This document shows positions 6,922 through 14,932 of a stretch of 64,000 nt of DNA, piece by piece; position 1 is the first letter of the stretch, and the number at the start of each line of letters is the position of its first letter. Location: the NCBI RefSeq assembly GCF_002242805.1, contig NZ_MCGQ01000023.1, forward strand, positions 186,421 to 250,420, written 5' to 3'. This DNA is from Streptomyces diastatochromogenes. GTDB lineage: Bacteria; Actinomycetota; Actinomycetes; Streptomycetales; Streptomycetaceae. The notes below the pieces were generated by a model. It saw nothing but the letters and a program-made list of their open reading frames with translations, searched no databases and was not told where the DNA came from. A program made the position numbers and the translations under genes.

Positions 6922-8626
6922 GAGACGGACCGCCGCCCGAGCGCACGGCGGGCATGGCGAGGTCGACCGGCCCCGAACCGCCCCCGCTCTTGCAGGAGTC
7001 GTGGCAGTCCTTCTCCAGGCTGCAGCACAGCGAGCAGATCGCGCCCTGGTGGAAGGGGCAGCCCGCCATGTCCGGCCGCTCGAACTCGGTCGTGCACACC
7101 GAGCAGGTCAGCGTGGCCCCCGAGGGGAGTCCGTCGGCGCCCAGCAACGGTTCGTCCAGGTCGTCGACGCGGGCGATGTAGTAGCGCCCCTTCGTCAGCA
7201 CCGCGAACAACGGCGAGAGCACCATCGCCAGGAACAGCGCGATGAACGGCGAGTACGCCTTGCCGTAGTCGCCGAACGCCTCGAAGTACGCGGCGATCGA
7301 GACGGCCGAGGCGATCAGCATCGAGCCGAAGCCGACCGGGTTGAAGTTGTACAGATGGGCCCGCTTGAACTCGATGTACGACGGGCTGAGCTTCAGCGGC
7401 TTGTTGATGACCAGGTCGGCCACGACCGCGCCGATCCAGGCGATGGCCACGTTGGAGTAGAAGCCGAGCACCGTGTTGAGGAAGCCGAAGACACCACCCT
7501 CCATCAGGGCCAGCGCGATGCCGACGTTGAGGAAGATGTAGACCACCCGGCCCGGGTGACGGTGGGTCAGGCGGGAGAAGAAGTTCGACCAGGACAGCGA
7601 ACCGGAATACGCGTTCGTCGAGTTGATCTTTATCTGGGACAGGATCACGAAGAACGTGGCCAGGCCCAGGGCGACCGGAGCCGCGAACGTCTTGAAGCCG
7701 TGCACGTACTGCTGGATGGGCTCATTGGCCTTCGACAGGCCCACACTGCCGGCGATGTAGAAGGCGAGGAAGGCACCGCCGATCTGCTTGGCCGCGCCGA
7801 GAACCACCCAGCCGGGACCGGCGCTCAGCACCGCGCCCCACCACTTCCTCGCGTTCTCCGGCGTCTTGTCCGGCATGAAGCGCAGGTAGTCGACCTGTTC
7901 ACCGATCTGCGCGATCAGCGACAGCGCGACACCGGCGCCCGCCCCGACCCCGAGCATGCTGATGCTCGACCCGGTGGGCGAGTCGCCCGCGAAGTGGGTG
8001 AACTCCGAGAACTTGCCGGGCTCCTGGATCGCGATGGACACGAACGGCGCGACCATCAGCACGAGCCAGATCGGCTGGGTCCACACCTGCATCTTGGACA
8101 GCGCGGTCATGCCGTAGACGACCAGCGGCAGGATGATGAGCGAGCAGATGATGTACCCGACGGCGAGCGGGATGTGCAGGCCCAGCTCCAGGGCCTGCGC
8201 CATGATCGACCCTTCGAGGGCGAAGAAGATGAAGGTGAAGCTGGCGTAGATCACCGAGGTGAGGGTCGAGCCGAGATAGCCGAAGCCCGCACCGCGGGTC
8301 AGCAGGTCCATGTCGATGGAGTACTTGGCCGAGTAGTACGAGATCGGGATGCCGGTGAGGAAGATGACCACGGCCGCCGCCAGGATCGCCACCATGGCGC
8401 TGGAGAAGCCGTGGGAGATGGCGATGGAGCCACCGATGGCGAAGTCAGCGAGATAGGCGATACCGCCCAGTGCCGTCGTGGCCACCACGTACGGGGTCCA
8501 GCGGCGGAAGGACTTGGGCGCGTAGCGCAGCGAATAGTCCTCCAGCGTGTCGTTCTGCGTCCAGCCGTTGTAGGTACGGCTGCCGGGCGGGGCTGGTGGT
8601 GCCTGGTTGTCGACGATCTCCGTCAC
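6914..8626 (-). CDS. NCS1/purine-cytosine permease with cysteine-rich C-terminal tail
   Basis: 570 aa from a GTG preceded by a GAGGGA ribosome site. Residues about 30-480 form a 12-helix NCS1-type permease (WTQNDTLEDYSLRYAPKSFRRW at the start; SQIKINSTNAYSGSLSWSNF mid-protein, the conserved NCS1 stretch). Unlike ordinary family members, it carries a soluble tail with eight Cys and two His at about residues 508-548 (CSVC, GCPFH, CSLCC, CHDSC), which looks able to bind zinc or another metal. The next gene upstream on the same strand encodes an AmiC/UrtA-like ligand-binding protein, so the carrier may import an amide, urea or nucleobase. The tail may be a regulatory or partner-binding module. 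Confidence 0.88.
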   Translation of the reverse strand: MTEIVDNQAPPAPPGSRTYNGWTQNDTLEDYSLRYAPKSFRRWTPYVVATTALGGIAYLADFAIGGSIAISHGFSSAMVAILAAAVVIFLTGIPISYYSAKYSIDMDLLTRGAGFGYLGSTLTSVIYASFTFIFFALEGSIMAQALELGLHIPLAVGYIICSLIILPLVVYGMTALSKMQVWTQPIWLVLMVAPFVSIAIQEPGKFSEFTHFAGDSPTGSSISMLGVGAGAGVALSLIAQIGEQVDYLRFMPDKTPENARKWWGAVLSAGPGWVVLGAAKQIGGAFLAFYIAGSVGLSKANEPIQQYVHGFKTFAAPVALGLATFFVILSQIKINSTNAYSGSLSWSNFFSRLTHRHPGRVVYIFLNVGIALALMEGGVFGFLNTVLGFYSNVAIAWIGAVVADLVINKPLKLSPSYIEFKRAHLYNFNPVGFGSMLIASAVSIAAYFEAFGDYGKAYSPFIALFLAMVLSPLFAVLTKGRYYIARVDDLDEPLLGADGLPSGATLTCSVCTTEFERPDMAGCPFHQGAICSLCCSLEKDCHDSCKSGGGSGPVDLAMPAVRSGGGPSPT

Positions 8627-8819
8627 GGCTCTTCCCTCTTCCGCGGGGGCAGTTCTTCTGCAGGGGCAGTTCGAGGGAAGGTTGGCGCCGACGTGTTTCC
8701 CGTCAGTTTCGAGTCCTTTAAAAGCCTTGATACTTCCTGACGAAAATATTTCTGCCCGGGGTAGTGTCGGCGTACGGGCGAGGGACCGGACACATGAGGG
8801 ACGGACAGGTGACGGGAGG
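8627..8819. promoter_or_regulatory. AT-rich leader upstream of the Cys-tailed permease
   Basis: The 193-bp gap contains the most AT-rich patch of this part of the window (about 8715-8750, with TTTAAAAG and AAAATATTT) and two copies of GGGGCAGTTC near the permease start. A promoter for the leftward permease gene is likely here. No clear -35/-10 pair can be assigned with confidence. Confidence 0.35.
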
Positions 8820-9938
8820 TCAGAGTTGGGCGACGACGTCGAAGGCGAAGGCGTCCGCCCTGGCCAGGTAGAGCCGCTGCTCAAGGTGGTTGCCGCGCAG
8901 CCGCACGGGACCCCGGGGCCCCTCGTAGGCGACCTCGTCGGCCGCCGCACGCATCGCCCGTACGTCCAGCGACCGGGCCCGTCCCGCCAGGGCGGCGAGC
9001 AGCCGCAGCCCCTCGAAGCACGACTCGCCGAGGCTGCCGACCACCGGCGCCTCCACCCCGAACCGCCGTGCGTAGCGCCGCCCGAAGTCCAGGCTCTCCG
9101 CGGTGGCCAGCGTCTCGAAGTAGCCGGCCGCCGCCCACAGCCCCTCGGTGGCGTCGGCGCCCGCCGCCAGGAGCATGTTCTCGTCCAGGTGGGTACTGAG
9201 CCGCTGGCAGCGCCCGTGGAGTCCGTGGGCGGTGAAGGCCCGGCTGAAGCGCACCGCGTCCTCTCCGACCAGCAGCATCAGCACCGCGTCCGCCGCACTC
9301 CGCTCGATCCGGCGCAGCACCGGCCCGAACTCCTCCGTGCCCAGCGGTACGAAGGCCTCCGCGAGCACCCGGCCTCCGACGGCGCGGGCACATCGGCGTG
9401 CCGCGCGCGCCGTCACCCTGGGCCAGACGTAGTCGTTGCCCACGGTGCACCAGCGCCGCGCACCCGTCGCCTCGGCCAACAGCCGCATGGCGGGCAGCAG
9501 TTGAGCGGTGTCGGTCTCGCCCGTCAGGAACACCCCGGGGGTGCGCTCGCCGCCCTCGTACTGCGCGGTGTAGACGTACGGGACGCGGTCGGCGATGCGG
9601 GGCGCGAGCGCGCGGCGGACCGCGGAGATGTGCCAGCCCACCACCGCGTCGACCGCGCCCAGCGACACCAGCGCCTCGACCTCGGCGGCCACGTCCCGCG
9701 GTGGCGCCCCGCCGTCCACCACGAGGAGCCTGACCTCACGGCCCAGGATGCCGCCCGCCGCGTTGAGTTCGTCCACCGCCAGCAGCGCCGACGTCTCGCA
9801 CGACGGCCCGAAGATGCCGGCGGGGCCGCGCAGCGGTACGACGAGGCACACGGTGAGCGTGTCCTGCGCGCTCCCGGTGCGCCACGACGGCCTGGGACCC
9901 AGCAAACCGACCTCCACGGGGGCTGGTGGAGGACGCAC
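8820..9938 (-). CDS. AmiC/UrtA-like amide-binding periplasmic-fold protein without signal peptide
   Basis: About 372 aa from a GTG at 9938; a TTG at 10016 would add 26 residues, and other in-frame GTGs exist, so the start is uncertain. The core begins TVCLVVPLRGPAGIFGPSCE and contains GWHISAVRRALAP, YEGGERTPGVFLTGET and STHLDENM. This pattern belongs to type I periplasmic-binding folds of the AmiC/UrtA/FmdD group (short-chain amides, urea). There is no signal peptide or lipobox, so like AmiC it may be a cytoplasmic ligand sensor rather than a transport receptor. It is divergent from a MarR gene and upstream of the Cys-tailed permease. Confidence 0.75.
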   Translation of the reverse strand: MRPPPAPVEVGLLGPRPSWRTGSAQDTLTVCLVVPLRGPAGIFGPSCETSALLAVDELNAAGGILGREVRLLVVDGGAPPRDVAAEVEALVSLGAVDAVVGWHISAVRRALAPRIADRVPYVYTAQYEGGERTPGVFLTGETDTAQLLPAMRLLAEATGARRWCTVGNDYVWPRVTARAARRCARAVGGRVLAEAFVPLGTEEFGPVLRRIERSAADAVLMLLVGEDAVRFSRAFTAHGLHGRCQRLSTHLDENMLLAAGADATEGLWAAAGYFETLATAESLDFGRRYARRFGVEAPVVGSLGESCFEGLRLLAALAGRARSLDVRAMRAAADEVAYEGPRGPVRLRGNHLEQRLYLARADAFAFDVVAQL

Positions 9939-10015
9939 ATCGCCCCCCGGCCCCGGCTCCCTCGCTAAGGCCCGTAATCTGCCCGCACAGTAGACCGACC
10001 GGAAGGACACCGGCA

Positions 10016-10483
10016 ATGCCTTCGGAACCGTCGCCGGACCTCGCCCACCTGCTGAGCCATGCCGAGCGGCGACTGGCCCGGCGGCTGGCCGCCCTGCTCG
10101 CCGAGGAGGGCTGCTCCCTGGAGCAGTGGCGCGTGCTGTCCCTGACGGCCGACGGCCGGGGCCACCCGATGACGGAGATCGCCGACCACGCCCTCATGCC
10201 GGCACCGAGCCTCACCAAGCTCGTGGACCGTATGGTCGCGGACAACCTCGTCCACCGCCGCCCCGACCCGACCGACCGCCGGCGCGTGCTGCTGCACCTC
10301 TCGGCCCGCGGCCGTATCCTCCACGACCGCGCGGCCCACCGGGTCGCCACGGAACAGGCCCGCCTGCTCACCACCATCGACGACGACGGAACCCTCGCCG
10401 GCGCCCTGTCGCGACTCACGGCAGCGCTGTCTCAAGGTGCCGCAGCACAGCCGAAAGTGACGGACGGTCAGCCCGCGAGTTGA
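10016..10483 (+). CDS. MarR-family transcriptional regulator
   Basis: 155 aa. Winged-helix MarR domain: LEQWRVLSLTADGRGHPMTEIAD, then the recognition helix in APSLTKLVDRMVADNLVHRR and the wing DPTDRRRVLLHLSARGR. The ATG follows a GGAAGGA ribosome site by eight bases. It lies 77 bp from the divergent amide-binding gene start, so it may control both itself and that gene. Inducer unknown. Confidence 0.9.
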   Translation: MPSEPSPDLAHLLSHAERRLARRLAALLAEEGCSLEQWRVLSLTADGRGHPMTEIADHALMPAPSLTKLVDRMVADNLVHRRPDPTDRRRVLLHLSARGRILHDRAAHRVATEQARLLTTIDDDGTLAGALSRLTAALSQGAAAQPKVTDGQPAS

Positions 10484-10487
10484 GACG

Positions 10488-11081
10488 TCACGCCGGGTAG
10501 GGAGCCGCCTCGCGCGCCGTCCGGAGCGCGCCCGCCCACCAGGCCAGCTGGTCGAGCAGGGTCTTGGCGTACCCAGGGGCCTCGGGGTCGAGCGGTCGGC
10601 CGTCCTGCCAGGCGGTGAAGTAGTTCGGGAAGGCGAGGCCGTCGCGGATCGTCACCGCGTGCAGCTCGGTCAGGACGTTCTCCAGGTGCAGGACCGCGTG
10701 CCGGCCGCCCGCCGCGCCGCCGTAGCTGACGAAGGCGACGGGCTTGGCCGTCCACTGGGTGAAGTGCCAGTCGATGGCCGCCTTCAGCGAGGCGGGGTAG
10801 CTGTGGTTGTACTCCGGCGTGACCACGAGGAAGGCGTCGGCGTCCGCGAGCGCCGAGGTGAGCGGCGCCATCCCGGCCGGACGGGGGTAGTCGTCGCCGG
10901 CGTACTTCGGCGACACCGCGGGCAGGGACAGCGGGATGTCGATCTCGGCGAGATCGACGACTTTCACGTCGAAACCCCCGTGCAGGCCTGCCTGTTCGGC
11001 GACCCAGGACGCCACGACCGGACCGAAGCGTCCGTCGCGGACGCTGCCGACGATGATCACGAGCTTGTGTGTGTTCTCCAT
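10488..11081 (-). CDS. NADPH-dependent FMN reductase-family flavoprotein
   Basis: 197 aa flavodoxin-fold protein. The FMN phosphate loop is near the N-terminus (IIVGSVRDGRFGPVVASWV), and the second flavin segment TPEYNHSYPASLKAAIDW is diagnostic of NAD(P)H:FMN/quinone reductases of the YhdA/ChrR/azoreductase type. It probably reduces quinones, azo compounds or FMN in the cytoplasm. It is convergent with the MarR gene (four bases between stops) and divergent from the XRE gene at 11184, which may be its regulator. The chosen ATG (MENTHK) follows GTGGTGGG; a GTG three codons earlier is possible. Confidence 0.88.
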   Translation of the reverse strand: MENTHKLVIIVGSVRDGRFGPVVASWVAEQAGLHGGFDVKVVDLAEIDIPLSLPAVSPKYAGDDYPRPAGMAPLTSALADADAFLVVTPEYNHSYPASLKAAIDWHFTQWTAKPVAFVSYGGAAGGRHAVLHLENVLTELHAVTIRDGLAFPNYFTAWQDGRPLDPEAPGYAKTLLDQLAWWAGALRTAREAAPYPA

Positions 11082-11183
11082 GCCCACCACGATCGGCCCG
11101 GCGTCACGACCACAGCCAGACCGTGCTCAGGCTGGCCCCCACAGGGCCACGCTGAGCGGCGAGGCGCGCCCTATCCTCGGGGC

Positions 11184-12020
11184 ATGGGAACGCCACTGGG
11201 GGACTTCGTACGGGCCAAGCGCGACAGCATCCAGCCGGAGTCACTGGGGCTGCCGGACCACGGCCGGCGCAGGTCACCGGGGCTGCGCCGACTGGATCTG
11301 GCCACGCGGGCCGGGATCAGCGTCGAGTACCTGACCCGCATCGAGCAGGGCCGGGACCGCAACCCCTCGGTGGCGGTGGTGAACGCGCTCGCCGACGCCC
11401 TCAGCCTCGACCCCGCCGAGCGCACCCACCTGCGTTACCTCGCGAAGATCACCGGCGGCGAGTGCACCGCCCACCCCCGGCCCGCTCCGGCGCGTCGGGA
11501 AGTACGGCCGGCGGTCCTGCGGACGCTGCGCCTGCTGGAGCCGGGCATCGCGATGGTGACCAACCGGCTCGGCGACGTCCTCGCCCACACCGGCGCGTTC
11601 GAGGCGGTGACCAGCGCGAGCGGGCTGCTCGACGCCGAGGCGCCGAACCTCACCCGGTACGTCTTCACCGACTCCCGCGCCCGGTCGTTCTTCGCCGACT
11701 GGGACGATGTCGCGGACGAGCAGGCCTTCGACCTGTGGCTCGGTCCGACCGTCGAGACCTCCGAGTGGCTCACCGCGGAACTCGCGCCCGTCGCGGGCCC
11801 CGACTTCACCCGGCGGCTGAACCGGCACGTGGTTCCGGAACGGGGAGTCCTCCGGCTCCGCCACCCCTCCGGGTGCGAACTCCGGCTGCTCCGGGAGACG
11901 TTCGACCTGACCTCGGACGCCCAGCAACTGGTGGTGTTCCTCCCGGCGGACGAGGCGACGGCCCAGGCCGTCGACCAGCTCCGCGCACGGTCGCACGGCC
12001 GGCTCCGGGCCATCTCCTGA
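11184..12020 (+). CDS. XRE-family regulator with C-terminal MmyB-like ligand domain
   Basis: 278 aa. The N-terminal helix-turn-helix (about residues 10-80) reads GDFVRAKRDSIQPESLGLPD, RRLDLATRAGISVEYLTRIEQ, NPSVAVVNALADAL. Residues about 105-275 match the MmyB-like/PAS-type domain of Streptomyces XRE regulators (LRTLRLLEPGIAMVTNRLGDVLA, TRYVFTDSRARSFFADWDDVA, LRHPSGCELRLLRETFDLT). Such proteins usually control an adjacent divergent reductase or dehydrogenase gene, here the FMN reductase. A perfect 8-bp hairpin directly follows its stop codon. Confidence 0.9.
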   Translation: MGTPLGDFVRAKRDSIQPESLGLPDHGRRRSPGLRRLDLATRAGISVEYLTRIEQGRDRNPSVAVVNALADALSLDPAERTHLRYLAKITGGECTAHPRPAPARREVRPAVLRTLRLLEPGIAMVTNRLGDVLAHTGAFEAVTSASGLLDAEAPNLTRYVFTDSRARSFFADWDDVADEQAFDLWLGPTVETSEWLTAELAPVAGPDFTRRLNRHVVPERGVLRLRHPSGCELRLLRETFDLTSDAQQLVVFLPADEATAQAVDQLRARSHGRLRAIS

Positions 12021-12044
12021 CGCCCGCCGTGGCTCGGGCGGGCG
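12021..12044. terminator. Hairpin between convergent XRE and kinase genes
   Basis: CGCCCGCC - 8-base loop - GGCGGGCG begins the base after the XRE stop codon. There is no T-tract, as is common for actinomycete terminators. Confidence 0.7.
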
Positions 12045-12091
12045 TCAGGCCGGAGCCACGGCGGGATTGCGCAGGATCCGCGGAGCCGTTC
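12044..12091 (-). repeat. Decayed duplicate of the 3' end of the CPT-like kinase gene
   Basis: These 48 bases match the last 49 bases of the kinase gene (12107-12155) at roughly 85 percent, with one base missing. Read on the minus strand they would encode LRNPAVAPA followed by TGA, the same C-terminus as the gene itself. The copy lies about 60 bp downstream of the real stop and has no start of its own, so it is a relic of a local duplication. Confidence 0.75.
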
Positions 12092-12107
12092 ATGGCTCCG
12101 GCGCGTG

Positions 12108-12737
12108 TCAGGCCGGTGCCACGGCCGGATTCCGCAGGGTCGTGCGGAGCTGTTCGAAGGCGGTGGGCCGCGGTCGGTCCGTCAGGAAGTCGCGGATGCG
12201 CAGGGCGCATTCCTCCGGGGAGAGCAGGCTGGTGTCCACGTCGAGGTCGTGGACCCCGTGCGCGTGCACCTTGTCGAACTGCAGGGCGGCCAGGCCGAGT
12301 TCCCGGTCGCCCCGCTCGCGCTCACGGCGTTCCAGCTCGGGCAGCGGGCAGCGGACCCCGACCAGGACGGTGTCCTCGGGCACGAGCAGGTCGAGCAGGT
12401 CCAGCAGCCGCCAGCGGCGGCTGAGCGGATGGTCCACGACCAGGTTGTTGCCGCCCGCGGCCATTCCGGCGGCGGCCCGGTGGAAGCCCTTGGCGGTGCG
12501 GTCGATCTCGGCCTGGAGGTCCTCGTCGGCGATGGGCTGGTCGCAGCGCATCGAGTGGAACGCGTCGACGGGCATGTGGAACCAGGTGCCGTCGAGCAGG
12601 TCCAGGAGCGCCCCGGCGATGCTGGACTTGCCGGAGCTGGACGTGCCGTTGAGCAGGATGACCGTACCCCCGGCCGCGGTGTCGGGGATGCGCGCGTGGT
12701 CCGGGTCGGCCGTGACCTGAGCCGCCTCGGTCGCCAT
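12108..12737 (-). CDS. Chloramphenicol phosphotransferase-like P-loop kinase
   Basis: 209 aa. Walker A loop GTSSSGKSS about residues 31-39 after the strand GTVILLNG, then WFHMPVDAFHSM, NNLVVDHPLS and the RCPLPELERRERERGDRELGL lid segment. This order is typical of the CPT/AAA_33 family, whose characterised member phosphorylates chloramphenicol in Streptomyces venezuelae; many relatives have other small-molecule substrates. A GGAG ribosome site precedes the ATG. The gene ends at a terminator shared with the XRE gene and has a duplicate of its 3' end just downstream. Resistance function is possible but not proven. Confidence 0.85.
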   Translation of the reverse strand: MATEAAQVTADPDHARIPDTAAGGTVILLNGTSSSGKSSIAGALLDLLDGTWFHMPVDAFHSMRCDQPIADEDLQAEIDRTAKGFHRAAAGMAAGGNNLVVDHPLSRRWRLLDLLDLLVPEDTVLVGVRCPLPELERRERERGDRELGLAALQFDKVHAHGVHDLDVDTSLLSPEECALRIRDFLTDRPRPTAFEQLRTTLRNPAVAPA

Positions 12738-12856
12738 GGTGGGCTCCTTCCGTACGCGGGGATCCTGGGCCGGTGTGGCTCCGTGATCATCGCATGCGCT
12801 CTTCGAGGCACCGCAAGTGTTTTCCAACTCGGTTTCCTCAGCACTTACTTCACCTC

Positions 12857-12886
12857 TTGACGGAAGGAGGTCCAGACCTTTAGGTT
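12857..12886 (+). promoter_or_regulatory. Chitinase promoter with embedded DasR-type site
   Basis: TTGACG (12857-12862) and TAGGTT (12881-12886) are 18 bp apart and resemble -35 and -10 elements. Between them lies the perfect palindrome AGGTCCAGACCT (12868-12879), which closely matches the core of dre sites bound by DasR, the GntR-family repressor of chitin and N-acetylglucosamine genes in Streptomyces. Binding here would block RNA polymerase directly, giving chitin-dependent induction. Confidence 0.72.
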
Positions 12887-12920
12887 CCCGGGCGCCCCCA
12901 CAACCAAGGAGCCCATCCCC

Positions 12921-14042
12921 ATGCCAACTTCCAGTCGCAGAAGGTCCCGCTTCACGATCGGCTTCGTTCTCGCCGCCGTCCTCGCCGCGCTGTTCACCGC
13001 CGCTCCCGCCCAGGCCGCCGACGGCGCGATCACCGGACTCGCCGGAAAGTGTGTCGACGTGGCGGGTGCCGGCAGCGCCAACGGCACCGCCGTACAGCTC
13101 TACGACTGCAACGGAACCGGCGCCCAGATCTGGTCCAACCCCGGCGACGGAACCCTGCGGGCGCTCGGCAAGTGTCTGGACGTGGTCGACCGCAGCACCG
13201 CGGACGGCGCCGCCGTCCAGCTGTGGGACTGTTCGGGCGGCGCCAACCAGCAGTGGCAGGTGACCGCGGCGCACGACATCGTCAACCCCGCCGCCAACAA
13301 GTGCCTGGACGTACGGGACAACAACAGTGCCAACGGCACCCGGCTGCAGATCTGGAGCTGCTCCGGCGGGGCGAACCAGAAGTGGAACGCGCCGGCGAGC
13401 GGCGGCGGGGGTGGTACCCCGTCCGGATTCGTGGTGAGCGAGGCGCAGTTCAACCAGATGTTCCCGAACCGGAACTCGTTCTACACCTACAGCGGACTGA
13501 CCGCGGCCCTCAGCGCCTACCCCGGCTTCACGACCACCGGCAGCGACACCGTGCGGAAGCAGGAGGCAGCCGCCTTCCTCGCCAACGTCAACCACGAGAC
13601 CGGCGGCCTGGTGTACGTCGTCGAGCAGAACACCGCCAACTACCCCCACTACTGCGACTGGGGCCAGCCGTACGGCTGCCCCGCGGGACAGGCGGCCTAC
13701 TACGGGCGCGGCCCGATCCAGCTCAGCTGGAACTTCAACTACAAGGCCGCCGGTGACGCGCTCGGCATCGATCTCCTCAACAACCCCTGGCAGGTGGAGA
13801 ACAACGCCTCCGTCGCCTGGAAGACCGGCCTGTGGTACTGGAACACCCAGTCGGGACCGGGCAGCATGACCCCGCACAACGCGATGGTCAACGGGGCCGG
13901 CTTCGGCCAGACCATCCGCAGCATCAACGGCTCCCTCGAGTGCGACGGCAAGAACCCCGCGCAGGTGCAGAGCCGCGTCGACGCCTACCAGCGCTTCACC
14001 CAGATCCTCGGGGTCTCCCCGGGCAACAACCTGTACTGCTGA
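12921..14042 (+). CDS. Secreted GH19 chitinase with ricin-type lectin domain
   Basis: 373 aa. Sec signal peptide with a charged start (SSRRRSRF) and cleavage near AQAADG at residue 33. Residues about 35-160 form a ricin-B beta-trefoil with three repeats carrying KCLDV and QxW-like motifs (NQQWQV, NQKWNA), giving sugar binding. After a Gly-rich linker, the GH19 catalytic domain (about 170-373) has the two catalytic acids Glu226 in NHETGG and Glu235 in VVEQN, nine residues apart as in family members, plus YYGRGPIQLSWNFNY. It hydrolyses chitin outside the cell. A DasR-type site lies in its promoter, and an NPP1-like gene follows 25 bp downstream, probably cotranscribed. Confidence 0.95.
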   Translation: MPTSSRRRSRFTIGFVLAAVLAALFTAAPAQAADGAITGLAGKCVDVAGAGSANGTAVQLYDCNGTGAQIWSNPGDGTLRALGKCLDVVDRSTADGAAVQLWDCSGGANQQWQVTAAHDIVNPAANKCLDVRDNNSANGTRLQIWSCSGGANQKWNAPASGGGGGTPSGFVVSEAQFNQMFPNRNSFYTYSGLTAALSAYPGFTTTGSDTVRKQEAAAFLANVNHETGGLVYVVEQNTANYPHYCDWGQPYGCPAGQAAYYGRGPIQLSWNFNYKAAGDALGIDLLNNPWQVENNASVAWKTGLWYWNTQSGPGSMTPHNAMVNGAGFGQTIRSINGSLECDGKNPAQVQSRVDAYQRFTQILGVSPGNNLYC

Positions 14043-14067
14043 GCGAGTTGCCCGACAAGGAGCCGTC

Positions 14068-14835
14068 ATGCGCAACGTGAAGTCCCTGACCAAGGTCCTC
14101 CTCGGCGCGCTGGGCGCGATGGCGCTCGTCGTCGCCGTCCCGGCGAGCGCCCACGCGAACGTGCTGCAACTGCTGCCGCAGAACGCCGACGGGCTGGAGC
14201 AGACCTTCTCCCCCGCCTACGACTACGACGGCGACGGCTGCTACGCCACGGCCGCCATCGGAGCCGACGGCACCATCAACCCCGGCCTGAAACTCGGCGG
14301 CGACGTCAACGGGCACTGCCACGACTACGCCCAACTGGCCAACGCCAACACCTACTCGCGCGAGAAGTGCAACAACGGCTGGTGCGCGGTGATGTACGCC
14401 AGCTACTTCGAGAAGGACCAGGCGACGCTCGGCCCGGCGGCCATCGGCCACACGCACGACTGGGAGCACGTCGTGGTGTGGATCAACAACAACGAGGTCC
14501 AGTACGTGTCGGTGTCCCAGCACACCAGCTACCAGGTGGCCGCCCGCTCCTCGGTCCGCTTCGACGGCACACACCCGAAGATCGTCTACCACAAGGACGG
14601 AGTGTCCACCCACGACTTCCGCTTCGCCAACACCAACGACGAGCCCCCGGAGAACGTGACCGGCGGCTGGTTCTACCCCCGCCTGGTGGGCTGGAACGGC
14701 TACCCCGCGGGCTACCGCGACAAGCTCCTGAGTGCCGACTTCGGCGCCGCCACGATCAAGATCAAGGACGGCGACTTCCAGTACGCCCTGGCGCACTCCA
14801 TGCCGTCCGGCATCCCCTTCGACCCCAACGCCTGA
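14068..14835 (+). CDS. Secreted NPP1/NLP (necrosis-inducing protein-like) protein
   Basis: 255 aa with a signal peptide (KSLTKVLLGALGAMALVVAVP, cleaved after ASAHA). The mature protein shows the NLP fold signature: DYDGDGCYATAAIG near the start, and the heptapeptide GHTHDWE at about residue 127-133, a close variant of the canonical GHRHDWE that binds a divalent cation. In plant pathogens NLPs damage eudicot membranes by binding sphingolipids; the role of streptomycete homologues is not established. It is placed 25 bp after the chitinase stop with a GGAG site, so both are probably expressed together on chitin-rich surfaces. Confidence 0.9.
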   Translation: MRNVKSLTKVLLGALGAMALVVAVPASAHANVLQLLPQNADGLEQTFSPAYDYDGDGCYATAAIGADGTINPGLKLGGDVNGHCHDYAQLANANTYSREKCNNGWCAVMYASYFEKDQATLGPAAIGHTHDWEHVVVWINNNEVQYVSVSQHTSYQVAARSSVRFDGTHPKIVYHKDGVSTHDFRFANTNDEPPENVTGGWFYPRLVGWNGYPAGYRDKLLSADFGAATIKIKDGDFQYALAHSMPSGIPFDPNA

Positions 14836-14852
14836 CGGCTCCTGCCCGCTGG

Positions 14853-14892
14853 GACCTGGTGGTGCGGGACCGGTCTCCCGCGCCACCGGGTC
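14853..14892 (+). terminator. Strong hairpin after the NPP1-like gene
   Basis: A near-perfect inverted repeat, left arm starting GACCTGGTGG and right arm ending CCACCGGGTC, begins 17 bases after the stop. It probably ends the chitinase-NPP1 transcript. Confidence 0.65.
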
Positions 14893-14932
14893 GCGCCGTC
14901 AGGCCCCTCGGCCTGCGATTACGCTGGTCATC

